A DNA stretch of 5,279 nucleotides from Candidatus Saccharimonadota bacterium (lineage in GTDB: Bacteria; Patescibacteriota; Saccharimonadia; Saccharimonadales; JACDFO01), in assembly GCA_013815785.1 (NCBI GenBank), contig JACDFO010000048.1, positions 1 to 5,279 on the forward strand, given 5' to 3'. A program made the translations under genes and the position numbers. Below, one piece after another: positions 1 to 5,234 of this stretch. The notes under the pieces are model-generated. The model was not told where the DNA came from. It saw only the letters and a list, made by a program, of their open reading frames with translations, and did not search any database. The stretch's first letter is position 1. Each line of letters opens with the position of its first letter.

Positions 1-10
1 TTAGTAATAT

Positions 11-40
11 AAAAACACCCCGTGAAGCCGGAGTGTTTTT
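11..40 (-). terminator. Intrinsic terminator after the 224-residue membrane protein gene, possibly bidirectional
   Basis: An inverted repeat pairs AAAAACAC (11-18) with GTGTTTTT (33-40). After one C/A mismatch (19/32) the stem continues CCG/CGG (20-22 with 29-31) around a 6-nt loop TGAAGC. Read on the minus strand, the hairpin lies 17 nt past the stop codon at 58-60 and is followed by a T-rich tract (TTTTTATATT), so it fits as that gene's rho-independent terminator. The stem is flanked by A-runs and T-runs on both sides, so it could also stop plus-strand transcription entering from the left. Confidence 0.85.
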
Positions 41-57
41 ATAGTGACTTTTGTCAG

Positions 58-732
58 CTAGGGACGGTTTGTACCTGTGCCAGTGCCAGTTCCTGTAGTA
101 GGAGTTGTACGCGTTTCGGTTCCTGTACCAGTGCCTGTAGCTGGAGCTGGGGTGGTGTTGGTCGGGGCTGGGTTGGTGCCACCAGTAGTCTCAGTATTAC
201 ATTGTTGGCCATTTGGATTAGCCTTGACGTATTCTGCAACTGCTTTAGCAACCTGGCCGTCTTCTTTTAGGTTCTCCCAGAAGATAACTTGCTCTCGGTT
301 AATAAGCATTTCATCAGTCGGGCCGTGAAGCTCACAACCAAGCTTTACAAGTGAAATGTCATTAGCGGCGGTTTGCTGTTGCGTGCCATTCTCTTGGTTG
401 GGCTGAACGGTTTGGTTGACTCGCAAATAGTAGATATTTCCCATACGTAGGTATTTGCTGGTTAAGTCTTCGATGCGGCCGAAGTAAACTTGTCCACCAT
501 TCAGGAAAACAGCTTGCATTTTGCTATCGTCAACATACTTAGCTTCACCACTGTTTTTGCTAACTGCTAGAAAATATACTAGTGCAACAATGAGTGCAGT
601 CGCTGAAAATAGCAGCGCAACACTTGCGAGCTTCATGCCACTAAAGACGTTAACTTTTTTGCGTTTTGGTGCGGGTGCACCACCAGCTGCTGCTGGTTGG
701 GTTGGGCGTGAGCCGTTATTTGTCCAATCCAT
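58..732 (-). CDS. Single-pass membrane protein with Gly-Thr repeat tail, function unknown
   Basis: A 224-residue protein that I cannot assign to a named function. Seen in the sequence: a Pro/Ala/Gly-rich N-terminus (1-22), a basic cluster KRKK (23-26), one hydrophobic helix (about 34-57), then a polar domain and a low-complexity tail. The basic cluster before the helix predicts an N-in, C-out topology, so the bulk lies outside the membrane. The outer domain has a compact motif VFLNGGQVYFGRI (75-87), a matching YYLRVNQ strand (101-107) and LGCELHGPTDEMLINREQVIFWENL (about 131-155). Cys133 and Cys178 could form a disulfide. From about residue 180 the chain is Thr/Pro/Gly-rich and ends in two (TG)n blocks (199-205 and 213-221). 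The ATG has AGAGGG 8 nt upstream. From memory, similar proteins with the 'NGQVYFGK' motif recur in Saccharibacteria; this is not verified here. The gene is monocistronic, with its own terminator and a divergent neighbour. Confidence 0.85.
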   Translation of the reverse strand: MDWTNNGSRPTQPAAAGGAPAPKRKKVNVFSGMKLASVALLFSATALIVALVYFLAVSKNSGEAKYVDDSKMQAVFLNGGQVYFGRIEDLTSKYLRMGNIYYLRVNQTVQPNQENGTQQQTAANDISLVKLGCELHGPTDEMLINREQVIFWENLKEDGQVAKAVAEYVKANPNGQQCNTETTGGTNPAPTNTTPAPATGTGTGTETRTTPTTGTGTGTGTNRP

Positions 733-740
733 TGATCTGT

Positions 741-746
741 CCCTCT
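741..746 (-). promoter_or_regulatory. Shine-Dalgarno site of the membrane protein gene
   Basis: The minus strand reads AGAGGG here, 8 nt before the ATG at 730-732. The spacing is normal and supports that start codon. Confidence 0.65.
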
Positions 747-751
747 TTTTC

Positions 752-781
752 TTAAACTTTATACGATGTGCTTAAGTTTAA
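752..781. repeat. Inverted repeat at the membrane protein promoter, possible operator
   Basis: TTAAACTT (752-759) and AAGTTTAA (774-781) are perfect 8-bp inverted copies separated by 14 bp. The left arm overlaps the candidate -10 box of the minus-strand gene. Because most of the repeat lies upstream of the expected transcription start, it would act as a DNA dyad (a site for a dimeric regulator) and not as an RNA hairpin. The arms are AT-rich, so chance occurrence is possible. Confidence 0.3.
758..763 (-). promoter_or_regulatory. Candidate -10 box of the membrane protein gene
   Basis: The minus strand reads TATAAA, a 5/6 match to the consensus -10. Transcription would begin near 751 and leave a short leader of about 19 nt that contains the AGAGGG ribosome binding site. 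No convincing -35 hexamer lies at the usual distance; TTATGC at 783-788, 19 nt away, is the best I see. The box overlaps one arm of an inverted repeat at 752-781. Confidence 0.4.
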
Positions 782-851
782 TGCATAAGAGCCATACAAT
801 GCAAGAGGGCACTTGCGTATACCGTTTACCCCTGTGTAAAAAACACTTCAT

Positions 852-857
852 TATAAT
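852..857 (+). promoter_or_regulatory. Isolated consensus -10 hexamer TATAAT in the divergent region
   Basis: A perfect TATAAT lies on the plus strand. The nearest -35-like hexamer, TTTACC (825-830), is 21 nt away, which is too far for a standard promoter, and no TGn extension precedes it. If active it would give the small-protein gene a second start with a leader of about 106 nt. It is much less convincing than the TTGACA promoter downstream. Confidence 0.25.
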
Positions 858-898
858 CGCTTAACACCTTGAAAGGAGTTAAAGTTAGGCAAAATGTA

Positions 899-928
899 TT
901 GACAACCTGAAACTCTCAAGAGTATGGT
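899..928 (+). promoter_or_regulatory. Probable promoter of the 65-residue protein gene
   Basis: A perfect -35 box TTGACA (899-904) is followed after 18 nt by TATGGT (923-928), a 4/6 match to the -10 consensus. Transcription would begin near 935, giving a leader of about 35 nt with the ribosome binding site at its end. A 12-bp dyad ACTCT-CA-AGAGT (912-923) fills most of the spacer and touches the -10 box. A second short dyad GGTA-GGAG-TACC (926-937) covers the start site. Either could bind a regulator. Confidence 0.6.
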
Positions 929-953
929 AGGAGTACCAACACTAAGTTCAAGA

Positions 954-960
954 GAGGGAG
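954..960 (+). promoter_or_regulatory. Shine-Dalgarno site that decides the start of the small protein
   Basis: GAGGGAG ends 9 nt before the ATG at 970 but only 3 nt before an in-frame TTG at 964. The spacing favours ATG 970 as the true start. Confidence 0.7.
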
Positions 961-969
961 ACGTTGAAC

Positions 970-1167
970 ATGGCTTATAAGCACACTAATTCTAAAGGGG
1001 TAACATACCACCTAAACTCAAAGGCTGTCACGCTTCGTGGTGGCAAACTACAGACTATTTATTATTTCAGCAAAGATAACCGCCCAGAGGCTTCTGACCT
1101 TCCTGATGGTTTCATGGTAAATGAAAACCCACGTAACGGTTTCCTTACTGTTAAGCGCAAAGCATAA
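970..1167 (+). CDS. Conserved-looking 65-residue protein of unknown function
   Basis: A small basic soluble protein beginning MAYKHTNSKGVTYHLN and ending FLTVKRKA. There is no signal peptide, membrane helix or cysteine. The middle section, VTLRGGKLQTIYYFSKD (about 20-36), looks like consecutive short beta strands with a Gly-Gly turn. It is followed by a PDGFMVNENPRNGFLTVKRK strand-turn-strand segment (about 46-64), so a compact all-beta fold is plausible. An in-frame TTG at 964 would add two residues (M-N), but ribosome-site spacing favours ATG at 970. The gene has its own TTGACA promoter, a good Shine-Dalgarno and a strong terminator, so it is a single-gene unit likely to be well expressed. 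I recall short proteins with a similar 'GGK.QTIYYFSKD' segment in Patescibacteria but know of no assigned function. A role in nucleic-acid binding is only a guess from size and charge. Confidence 0.85.
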   Translation: MAYKHTNSKGVTYHLNSKAVTLRGGKLQTIYYFSKDNRPEASDLPDGFMVNENPRNGFLTVKRKA

Positions 1168-1189
1168 CGTTAAAAAGAAATTGCATAGG

Positions 1190-1222
1190 CGTCCGGGACT
1201 CGTTCTCGGACGTTTTTGTTTT
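1190..1222 (+). terminator. Strong intrinsic terminator after the 65-residue protein gene
   Basis: CGTCCGGGA (1190-1198) pairs with TCTCGGACG (1204-1212) to make a 9-bp stem with one G-U wobble and the 5-nt loop CTCGT. TTTTTGTTTT follows at 1213-1222. It lies 22 nt past the TAA at 1165-1167. It separates the small gene from the ABC operon downstream, which therefore needs its own promoter. Confidence 0.93.
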
Positions 1223-1239
1223 ATTAAGCACAGAGGGAT

Positions 1240-1248
1240 TGTTACACT
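1240..1248 (+). promoter_or_regulatory. Extended -10 promoter of the ABC operon, likely leaderless start
   Basis: TGT followed by TACACT (1243-1248) matches the extended -10 form (TGn-TAnnnT). Exactly 6 nt (1249-1254) separate it from the ATG at 1255, so the expected +1 is the A of the start codon. The only purine-rich site, GAGGGA (1233-1238), is 16 nt from the ATG and too far to act as a Shine-Dalgarno. The best -35 candidate is weak: TTTATT at 1220-1225, 17 nt upstream, inside the previous terminator's T tract. Confidence 0.5.
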
Positions 1249-1254
1249 AGTCAA

Positions 1255-2022
1255 ATGGTAAAAACATTCAAAGACATTGTAATAGCCAAAAGCTTGACGA
1301 AAAAATACGGCAAAAAGACAGTCGTCAAGGGGGTATCCTTTGAGGTTAAAGAAGGAGAAATATTTGGTATCTTAGGCCCGAACGGAGCCGGTAAAACCAC
1401 CACGCTTGAAATGTTAGAAGCACTTCGGCCAATCGACGGGGGTTCTGCTAGCCTAGATGGTTTTGATATAGCCACCAACCCAGAGAAAATCAAGGCTCTC
1501 ATCGGTGTTCAGCCGCAAACACCGTCTTTTGAAGAAAAAACCAAGTTGACGGAGCTCATTGAATTTTTTGCAGCAACATACGGCGAAAAAGTTGATCCTA
1601 TGAAGTTCCTAGAAGACGTCCAATTGGCCGAAAAAGCCGATAGCTACCCGGAACAGCTTTCTGGTGGCCAACGGCAACGCTTTAGCATTGCCACTGCCCT
1701 GGTGCACGGTCCAAAAGTATTCTTTTTAGACGAGCCCACTACTGGTCTTGATCCGCAGGCTCGCCGTAATCTCTGGGAGTTGGTGCAGCAGGTTCGGGAC
1801 CGCGGCGTAACCGTTATTATAACAACTCATTATATGGACGAAGCCGAATTGTTGTGCGACCGCGTAGCAGTGATGGACAACGGCAAAATCATCGCACTCG
1901 ACACGCCCAAGAATCTAATCCAGGCACTGCTGCGTAAAGGCTTTAAAAAGCAGATGGCAGTAGAGCAAGCAAACTTAGAAGACGTATTCATTGATTTAAC
2001 AGGGAAAGCATTACGAGATTAA
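1255..2022 (+). CDS. ABC-2 type exporter, ATP-binding subunit (DrrA/CcmA-like)
   Basis: This 255-residue cytoplasmic ATPase powers the membrane subunit encoded next to it. All nucleotide-binding motifs are intact: Walker A GPNGAGKTT (41-49), Q-loop near Q86, signature LSGGQRQR (135-142), Walker B VFFLDEP with catalytic Glu160, D-loop GLDP (164-167) and switch His192 (TTHYMDEAE). The C-terminal NLEDVFIDLTG (240-250) is typical of DrrA/COG1131-type ATPases that pair with ABC-2 permeases for export of drugs, lipids or other hydrophobic molecules. The substrate cannot be read from the ATPase. It is the first gene of a three-gene operon; its TAA abuts the ATG of the permease. There is no Shine-Dalgarno at the ATG, and a -10 box sits 6 nt upstream, so translation may be leaderless. 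The N-terminus has about eight residues more than the most compact homologues before the first strand, which is not unusual. Confidence 0.95.
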   Translation: MVKTFKDIVIAKSLTKKYGKKTVVKGVSFEVKEGEIFGILGPNGAGKTTTLEMLEALRPIDGGSASLDGFDIATNPEKIKALIGVQPQTPSFEEKTKLTELIEFFAATYGEKVDPMKFLEDVQLAEKADSYPEQLSGGQRQRFSIATALVHGPKVFFLDEPTTGLDPQARRNLWELVQQVRDRGVTVIITTHYMDEAELLCDRVAVMDNGKIIALDTPKNLIQALLRKGFKKQMAVEQANLEDVFIDLTGKALRD

Positions 2023-3138
2023 ATGAACAGTATTCGCAAAACCTTACTTCCGATTACAACTTTTGTTCGAATTGACGTGAAGCGTCTGTTTCGTGACAAA
2101 GTAGCTATATTCTTTGTTTTTGTTTTCCCGTTAATATTTTTACTAGTTTTTGGCACTATATTCGGCGGTGACAACGATATTTCATTCAAAGTAGCACTCC
2201 TAAATAACTCTAAATCCGACTTTGCTAAATCATTTGCAGAGAGTTCTAAAGGCGATAAAGTACTCAGAGTCGACGAGAAAATCACCACGCTAGATCAAGC
2301 CAAGGCCAAGATGAACCGTGGCGAGCTAGACGCGACCATTATTCTGCCGGAAGGTTTCGGAGACGTTACAAATGGCAAGTATCCAAGCGGTGAAGCACAA
2401 CTGCTGTATGACCAAAATAATGAGTCAGCTGGCCAGACACTTAGCTCAGTACTTGACGGTATTTTTAAAGGCATAAATTCCCAGTTTGTTGCCAACGAAA
2501 CGCCGTTTACAGTCAAAGCCCAGTCAACAGCCACCGAAGGCCTCAGCCGTTTTGATTACACATTTTCGGGTTTGCTCGGCTTCACCTTGCTTTCGCTCGG
2601 CATATTTGGACCTACCACCGTATTCCCGCGGCTAAAACAGCGTGGCGTATTGCGTCGATATCAGACTACTACTATCAAGGTCTGGCAATACTTTACTGGT
2701 AACGTCATCTCTAACGCCATTGTCGGACTCTTAGCAGTTGCACTGATGTTTATCACAGCCCTCCTATTTTTCGACCTTGATATGCGCGGGGATTACTTCA
2801 GCTTTGCGACGATCACCATTCTAGGTGTAACCATGTTGTTTGGAATCGGTTTGGCACTCGGGGGTTGGGCAAAGAATGAAAACCAGGCAGCACCACTGGC
2901 GCAACTAGTAACGTTTCCGATGATGTTTTTGTCTGGCGTCTTTTTCCCAACATTCTTAATGCCAGAATTACTGCAGAAAATTACTAAATTTATTCCATTA
3001 ACCCCAGTTATCGATGGTATCAGAATGATTGTAACTGAGGGCAGGACAATCTTCGACATCGGCCCACAACTATTGGTGATTGGCGGCTGGACACTGATAA
3101 TTTACATAATAGCCTTTAAAGTTTTTCGATGGGAGTAA
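2023..3138 (+). CDS. ABC-2 type exporter, membrane (permease) subunit
   Basis: A 371-residue integral membrane protein that forms the transport channel with the preceding ATPase. The arrangement is that of the larger ABC-2/DrrB-YhgE-like permeases. There is one N-terminal helix (about 27-48) behind a basic RLFRDK segment, then a long extracytoplasmic domain (about 50-178), then five helices (about 182-204, 228-250, 260-282, 290-314, 348-368). The segment FPRLKQRGVLRRYQTTTI (201-218) corresponds to the cytoplasmic coupling region ('ERE.GTL..L..TP' in relatives). NQAAPLAQLVTFPMMFLSGVFFP and FIPLTPVIDGIRMI (about 287-336) are characteristic of the family. The ATG follows the upstream stop codon directly with no good ribosome site, so translation is probably coupled. 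A homodimer of this protein with two ATPase copies is expected. The direction is very likely export; the substrate is unknown. Confidence 0.93.
   Translation: MNSIRKTLLPITTFVRIDVKRLFRDKVAIFFVFVFPLIFLLVFGTIFGGDNDISFKVALLNNSKSDFAKSFAESSKGDKVLRVDEKITTLDQAKAKMNRGELDATIILPEGFGDVTNGKYPSGEAQLLYDQNNESAGQTLSSVLDGIFKGINSQFVANETPFTVKAQSTATEGLSRFDYTFSGLLGFTLLSLGIFGPTTVFPRLKQRGVLRRYQTTTIKVWQYFTGNVISNAIVGLLAVALMFITALLFFDLDMRGDYFSFATITILGVTMLFGIGLALGGWAKNENQAAPLAQLVTFPMMFLSGVFFPTFLMPELLQKITKFIPLTPVIDGIRMIVTEGRTIFDIGPQLLVIGGWTLIIYIIAFKVFRWE
3131..3135 (+). promoter_or_regulatory. Shine-Dalgarno site of the HAD phosphatase gene
   Basis: GGGAG lies in the last codons of the permease gene, 7 nt before the ATG at 3143. 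It supports that start and operonic translation of the third gene. Confidence 0.7.
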
Positions 3139-3142
3139 GTCA

Positions 3143-3670
3143 ATGAGAGCTATTTTTCTAGATAGGGACGGAACACTAAATTTAGAGCCAACGGATGAAA
3201 TAGTTGCATCTGCTGACCAGGTCATTTTGCATACCAACGTTATCGAAGGCTTACAAATCCTGGCGGGATTGGATTATAAAATATTCATACTGACCAATCA
3301 GATAGGAATTGCACAAAAGCGAATTACCGAAGAACAGTTCCAGGCAGTAAACCAAAAAGTTTTAGAACTCATCGCACCGAGCGGAGTTCAGATTATAAAA
3401 ACATATTTTTGCCCGCACCAGCCTGCAGACAACTGTGACTGCCGAAAACCAAAAACAGGTATGATCAAGCAGCTGCTTGCCGAAAACCTTGATATCGATG
3501 TGTCAAACTCGTGGGTTATCGGTGATCGTCTCAGCGACGTTGGTTTGGCTCAGGCTATCGGTTCTCGGATGATCTTGGTTAATATGGCTGGCAAATACAT
3601 CGAAGATACTGCCGAGTTCGTGGCACACGATCTATTAGATGCGGCTCAAATCATTCAAAACGAAGGCTAG
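3143..3670 (+). CDS. HAD-superfamily phosphatase, GmhB/HisB-N type (subclass IIIA)
   Basis: A 175-residue soluble phosphatase with the full HAD catalytic set. Motif I is DRDGTLN (7-13), with nucleophile Asp7 and acid/base Asp9. Motif II is TNQ (51-53), Lys104 is the motif III lysine in CRKPKTGM, and motif IV is GDRLSD (127-132) with Mg-binding Asp128 and Asp132. A zinc-binding loop CxHx5CxC (Cys90, His92, Cys98, Cys100) marks the group of D-glycero-D-manno-heptose-1,7-bisphosphate phosphatases (GmhB) and histidinol-phosphatases (N-terminal domain of HisB). Length is normal for a stand-alone GmhB-like enzyme. The exact sugar-phosphate or histidinol-phosphate substrate is not decided by the sequence. 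No other heptose or histidine gene is visible, and members of this group are often promiscuous. The gene sits 4 nt after the exporter permease with a good Shine-Dalgarno, so the three genes are co-transcribed. A functional link with the exporter is possible but unproven. Confidence 0.92.
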   Translation: MRAIFLDRDGTLNLEPTDEIVASADQVILHTNVIEGLQILAGLDYKIFILTNQIGIAQKRITEEQFQAVNQKVLELIAPSGVQIIKTYFCPHQPADNCDCRKPKTGMIKQLLAENLDIDVSNSWVIGDRLSDVGLAQAIGSRMILVNMAGKYIEDTAEFVAHDLLDAAQIIQNEG

Positions 3671-3713
3671 AATTGGCTGATATGTTTCTGAACAGCTACT
3701 ACGGCCGTGAGGT
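3671..3713. other. Convergent intergenic gap without a recognisable terminator
   Basis: Only 43 bp separate the stop of the plus-strand phosphatase from the stop of the minus-strand desaturase. The stretch holds an 8-bp palindrome ACGGCCGT (3701-3708) and a weak GTT-TCTG-AAC dyad (3684-3693). Neither has a T tract. No intrinsic terminator is apparent for either gene, so their transcripts may overlap or end by another mechanism. Confidence 0.5.
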
Positions 3714-5222
3714 TTAAAGTTGCTCAGGTTTTAATGGGCCGGATGATTTGTCATTTATCAGGCGTTTGTACATTAGTTCAGCGCTGATGAGAGTTATGGG
3801 CATGCCGATGCCCGGGTTAGTGCCAGCTCCTACATAGTAAAGATCTTTGACTTTTTTGCTGATGTTATTGGGCCGGAATATGGCTGTTTGCCTGAGAGTA
3901 TGAGCCAAGCCTAGCGCACTGCCCTTATAACTGTTGTAGCGCTGTTCAAAGTCGCGCACACTGAATAGTTTTTTGTACACTATACGCTCTCGCAAATCTT
4001 TGACGTACATATGCTTCTCGATTGTTTCAAGAATTTTATTTGAATAATGTTCAAGTAATTCGTCGTCATATTTCAAACCGGACGCGACAGGTACCAGCAC
4101 GAAGAGGTTTTCGTGGTCCTTTGGAGCCACAGAAGGGTCAGTTTTACTTGGATTGCATATATAGAGGCTTGGATCTTTAGGCCACCTGGGCTGGTCAAAA
4201 ATTTCAGCAAAATTCTTCTTCCAATCTTTACTGAACAGTAAATTATGGTGTGTCAGCTCTGGAATCTTACCTTTTACACCCAGGTACATAATCAGTGCGC
4301 TCGGTGCCATCGTTCGTTTATGCCAGTAGCGCTCGGTTTTCGTCCGGTATTCAGTTTCGAGCAGCTGTGTTTCTGTATGGTGGATATCAGCATTACTGAT
4401 GACAATATCCGCCCTTTGTTCGCCATTTTTGGTCATTACACCGACAGCTTTGCCATCTTCGACAATGATTTTTTCGACTAAACAATCCGTAACGAATTTT
4501 GCGCCGTGTTTTTCGGCAATCTTTTGCAACGCTTTAACAATTTCATAAATCCCTCCATCAGGGTAGTAGACGCCCATATTGAAGTCGATATGACTCATGA
4601 TGTTGTAGATGGCGGGGGTGTTATATGGGCTGGAGCCCAAAAATACCAGAGGGTACTGCATGAGTTTTTGCATAGCGTCGGTTTTAAAATATTTACCCAC
4701 GTGTTTATTCATATTACTTAACACGTTAAGCTTTCGGCCTTCAGTAGCCATTTCGCGTGTAAAGAAATCTTTGAACGAATCATAGTTTTTGTACATGAAG
4801 CGGTCTTTCGCAACTCCATACTGGTAGCCTGCTTGGTCTAAGTAGCTTTCGAGCGCGCTGCCAGCTCCGGTTTCAATCTGCTCGATCGTTTTCAGATCTT
4901 TTTCCAAATCCGAATGTATATCAATTTTTAAGAAGGTGTCTTTGTAGAAAATGCGATAACTGGGTGATAGCTTCTTGAGCTTCAGATGCTTGTTGACGTC
5001 TTCGCCTAACAGCTTGAAGAAGTGTTCAAAAACGTCGGGCATTAGGTACCAGCTAGGCCCCATATCAAACCTGAAACCTTCTTCTTCAAAATACCCAGCC
5101 CGGCCGCCAATTTGGTTGTTTTTTTCTAGTACCGTTACGTTCCAGCCAGCTTTTGCTAGCAGACAGGCCGAACCCAATGCCCCGAAGCCCGAACCGATAA
5201 TAATCGCAGATTTCCCAATCAT
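3714..5222 (-). CDS. crtI: Phytoene desaturase-family FAD-dependent oxidoreductase (CrtI/CrtN-like)
   Basis: A 502-residue flavoenzyme, normal length for bacterial CrtI. It is expected to introduce double bonds into a colourless C30 or C40 isoprenoid (phytoene to lycopene, or dehydrosqualene) at the membrane face. The N-terminal Rossmann dinucleotide motif GSGFGALGSA (10-19) is followed by Glu33, expected to hold the FAD ribose, and by GGRAGYF (39-45). Further family landmarks are DMGPSWY (53-59), DGGIYEIVKAL (222-232, the 'GG...L' segment), VISNAD (274-279), GSALGLAHTLRQTAIFRPNN (434-453) and the C-terminal desaturase signature VGAGTNPGIGMPITLISA (464-481). Most relatives have His where this protein has Asn469 in GTNPG. 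No frameshift or truncation is seen. Product specificity (CrtI, CrtN, or the related CrtD and isomerase activities) cannot be told from motifs alone. The ATG has no Shine-Dalgarno; a TACAAT box lies 6 nt upstream, suggesting a leaderless mRNA. Phytoene synthase and other carotenoid genes are not within the window but could lie to either side. Confidence 0.92.
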   Translation of the reverse strand: MIGKSAIIIGSGFGALGSACLLAKAGWNVTVLEKNNQIGGRAGYFEEEGFRFDMGPSWYLMPDVFEHFFKLLGEDVNKHLKLKKLSPSYRIFYKDTFLKIDIHSDLEKDLKTIEQIETGAGSALESYLDQAGYQYGVAKDRFMYKNYDSFKDFFTREMATEGRKLNVLSNMNKHVGKYFKTDAMQKLMQYPLVFLGSSPYNTPAIYNIMSHIDFNMGVYYPDGGIYEIVKALQKIAEKHGAKFVTDCLVEKIIVEDGKAVGVMTKNGEQRADIVISNADIHHTETQLLETEYRTKTERYWHKRTMAPSALIMYLGVKGKIPELTHHNLLFSKDWKKNFAEIFDQPRWPKDPSLYICNPSKTDPSVAPKDHENLFVLVPVASGLKYDDELLEHYSNKILETIEKHMYVKDLRERIVYKKLFSVRDFEQRYNSYKGSALGLAHTLRQTAIFRPNNISKKVKDLYYVGAGTNPGIGMPITLISAELMYKRLINDKSSGPLKPEQL

Positions 5223-5228
5223 GGAGTT

Positions 5229-5234
5229 ATTGTA
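5229..5234 (-). promoter_or_regulatory. Candidate -10 box of crtI placed for a leaderless mRNA
   Basis: The minus strand reads TACAAT (5/6 match to consensus), then six bases AACTCC, then the ATG at 5220-5222. Transcription would begin at the start codon. No purine-rich ribosome site precedes the ATG. No good -35 hexamer stands at 16-18 nt; TTATGT (5250-5255) at 15 nt and TTAACA (5258-5263) at 23 nt are the nearest. The remaining 45 bases to the window edge show no coding sequence that I can support. Confidence 0.45.

Noticed and set aside
64..190. GT/CA-rich repetitive stretch that resembles a tandem repeat or CRISPR-like array
   Set aside because: It is the reverse complement of the Thr/Gly/Pro-rich tail of the membrane protein. 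There is no constant repeat unit with unique spacers, and codons vary within the dipeptide repeat.
22..270. Plus-strand open frame of 82 codons antisense to the membrane protein gene
   Set aside because: The translation is Ser/Cys/Gly-rich with no recognisable domain and begins inside the terminator hairpin. It is a shadow of the low-complexity tail.
894..902. Possible leader mini-ORF ATG TAT TGA after an AAAGGAG sequence in the divergent region
   Set aside because: It has two codons, the Shine-Dalgarno-like site is 15 nt away, and it lies upstream of the better promoter (its stop overlaps TTGACA), so it would be transcribed only from the doubtful TATAAT.
964..969. TTG start at 964 for the small protein
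   Set aside because: It lies only 3 nt after the GAGGGAG ribosome site; ATG at 970 has proper spacing and is the more common codon.
4245..4721. Two further plus-strand open frames (78 and 71 codons) inside crtI
   Set aside because: Both are fully antisense to conserved desaturase sequence, have no family resemblance and lack initiation signals.
58..5222. Alternative genetic code with TGA as glycine, as in Gracilibacteria or SR1
   Set aside because: All six genes stop with TAA or TAG, but none contains an in-frame TGA and all protein families are complete under the standard bacterial code. The lack of TGA stops in six genes is too small a sample to matter.
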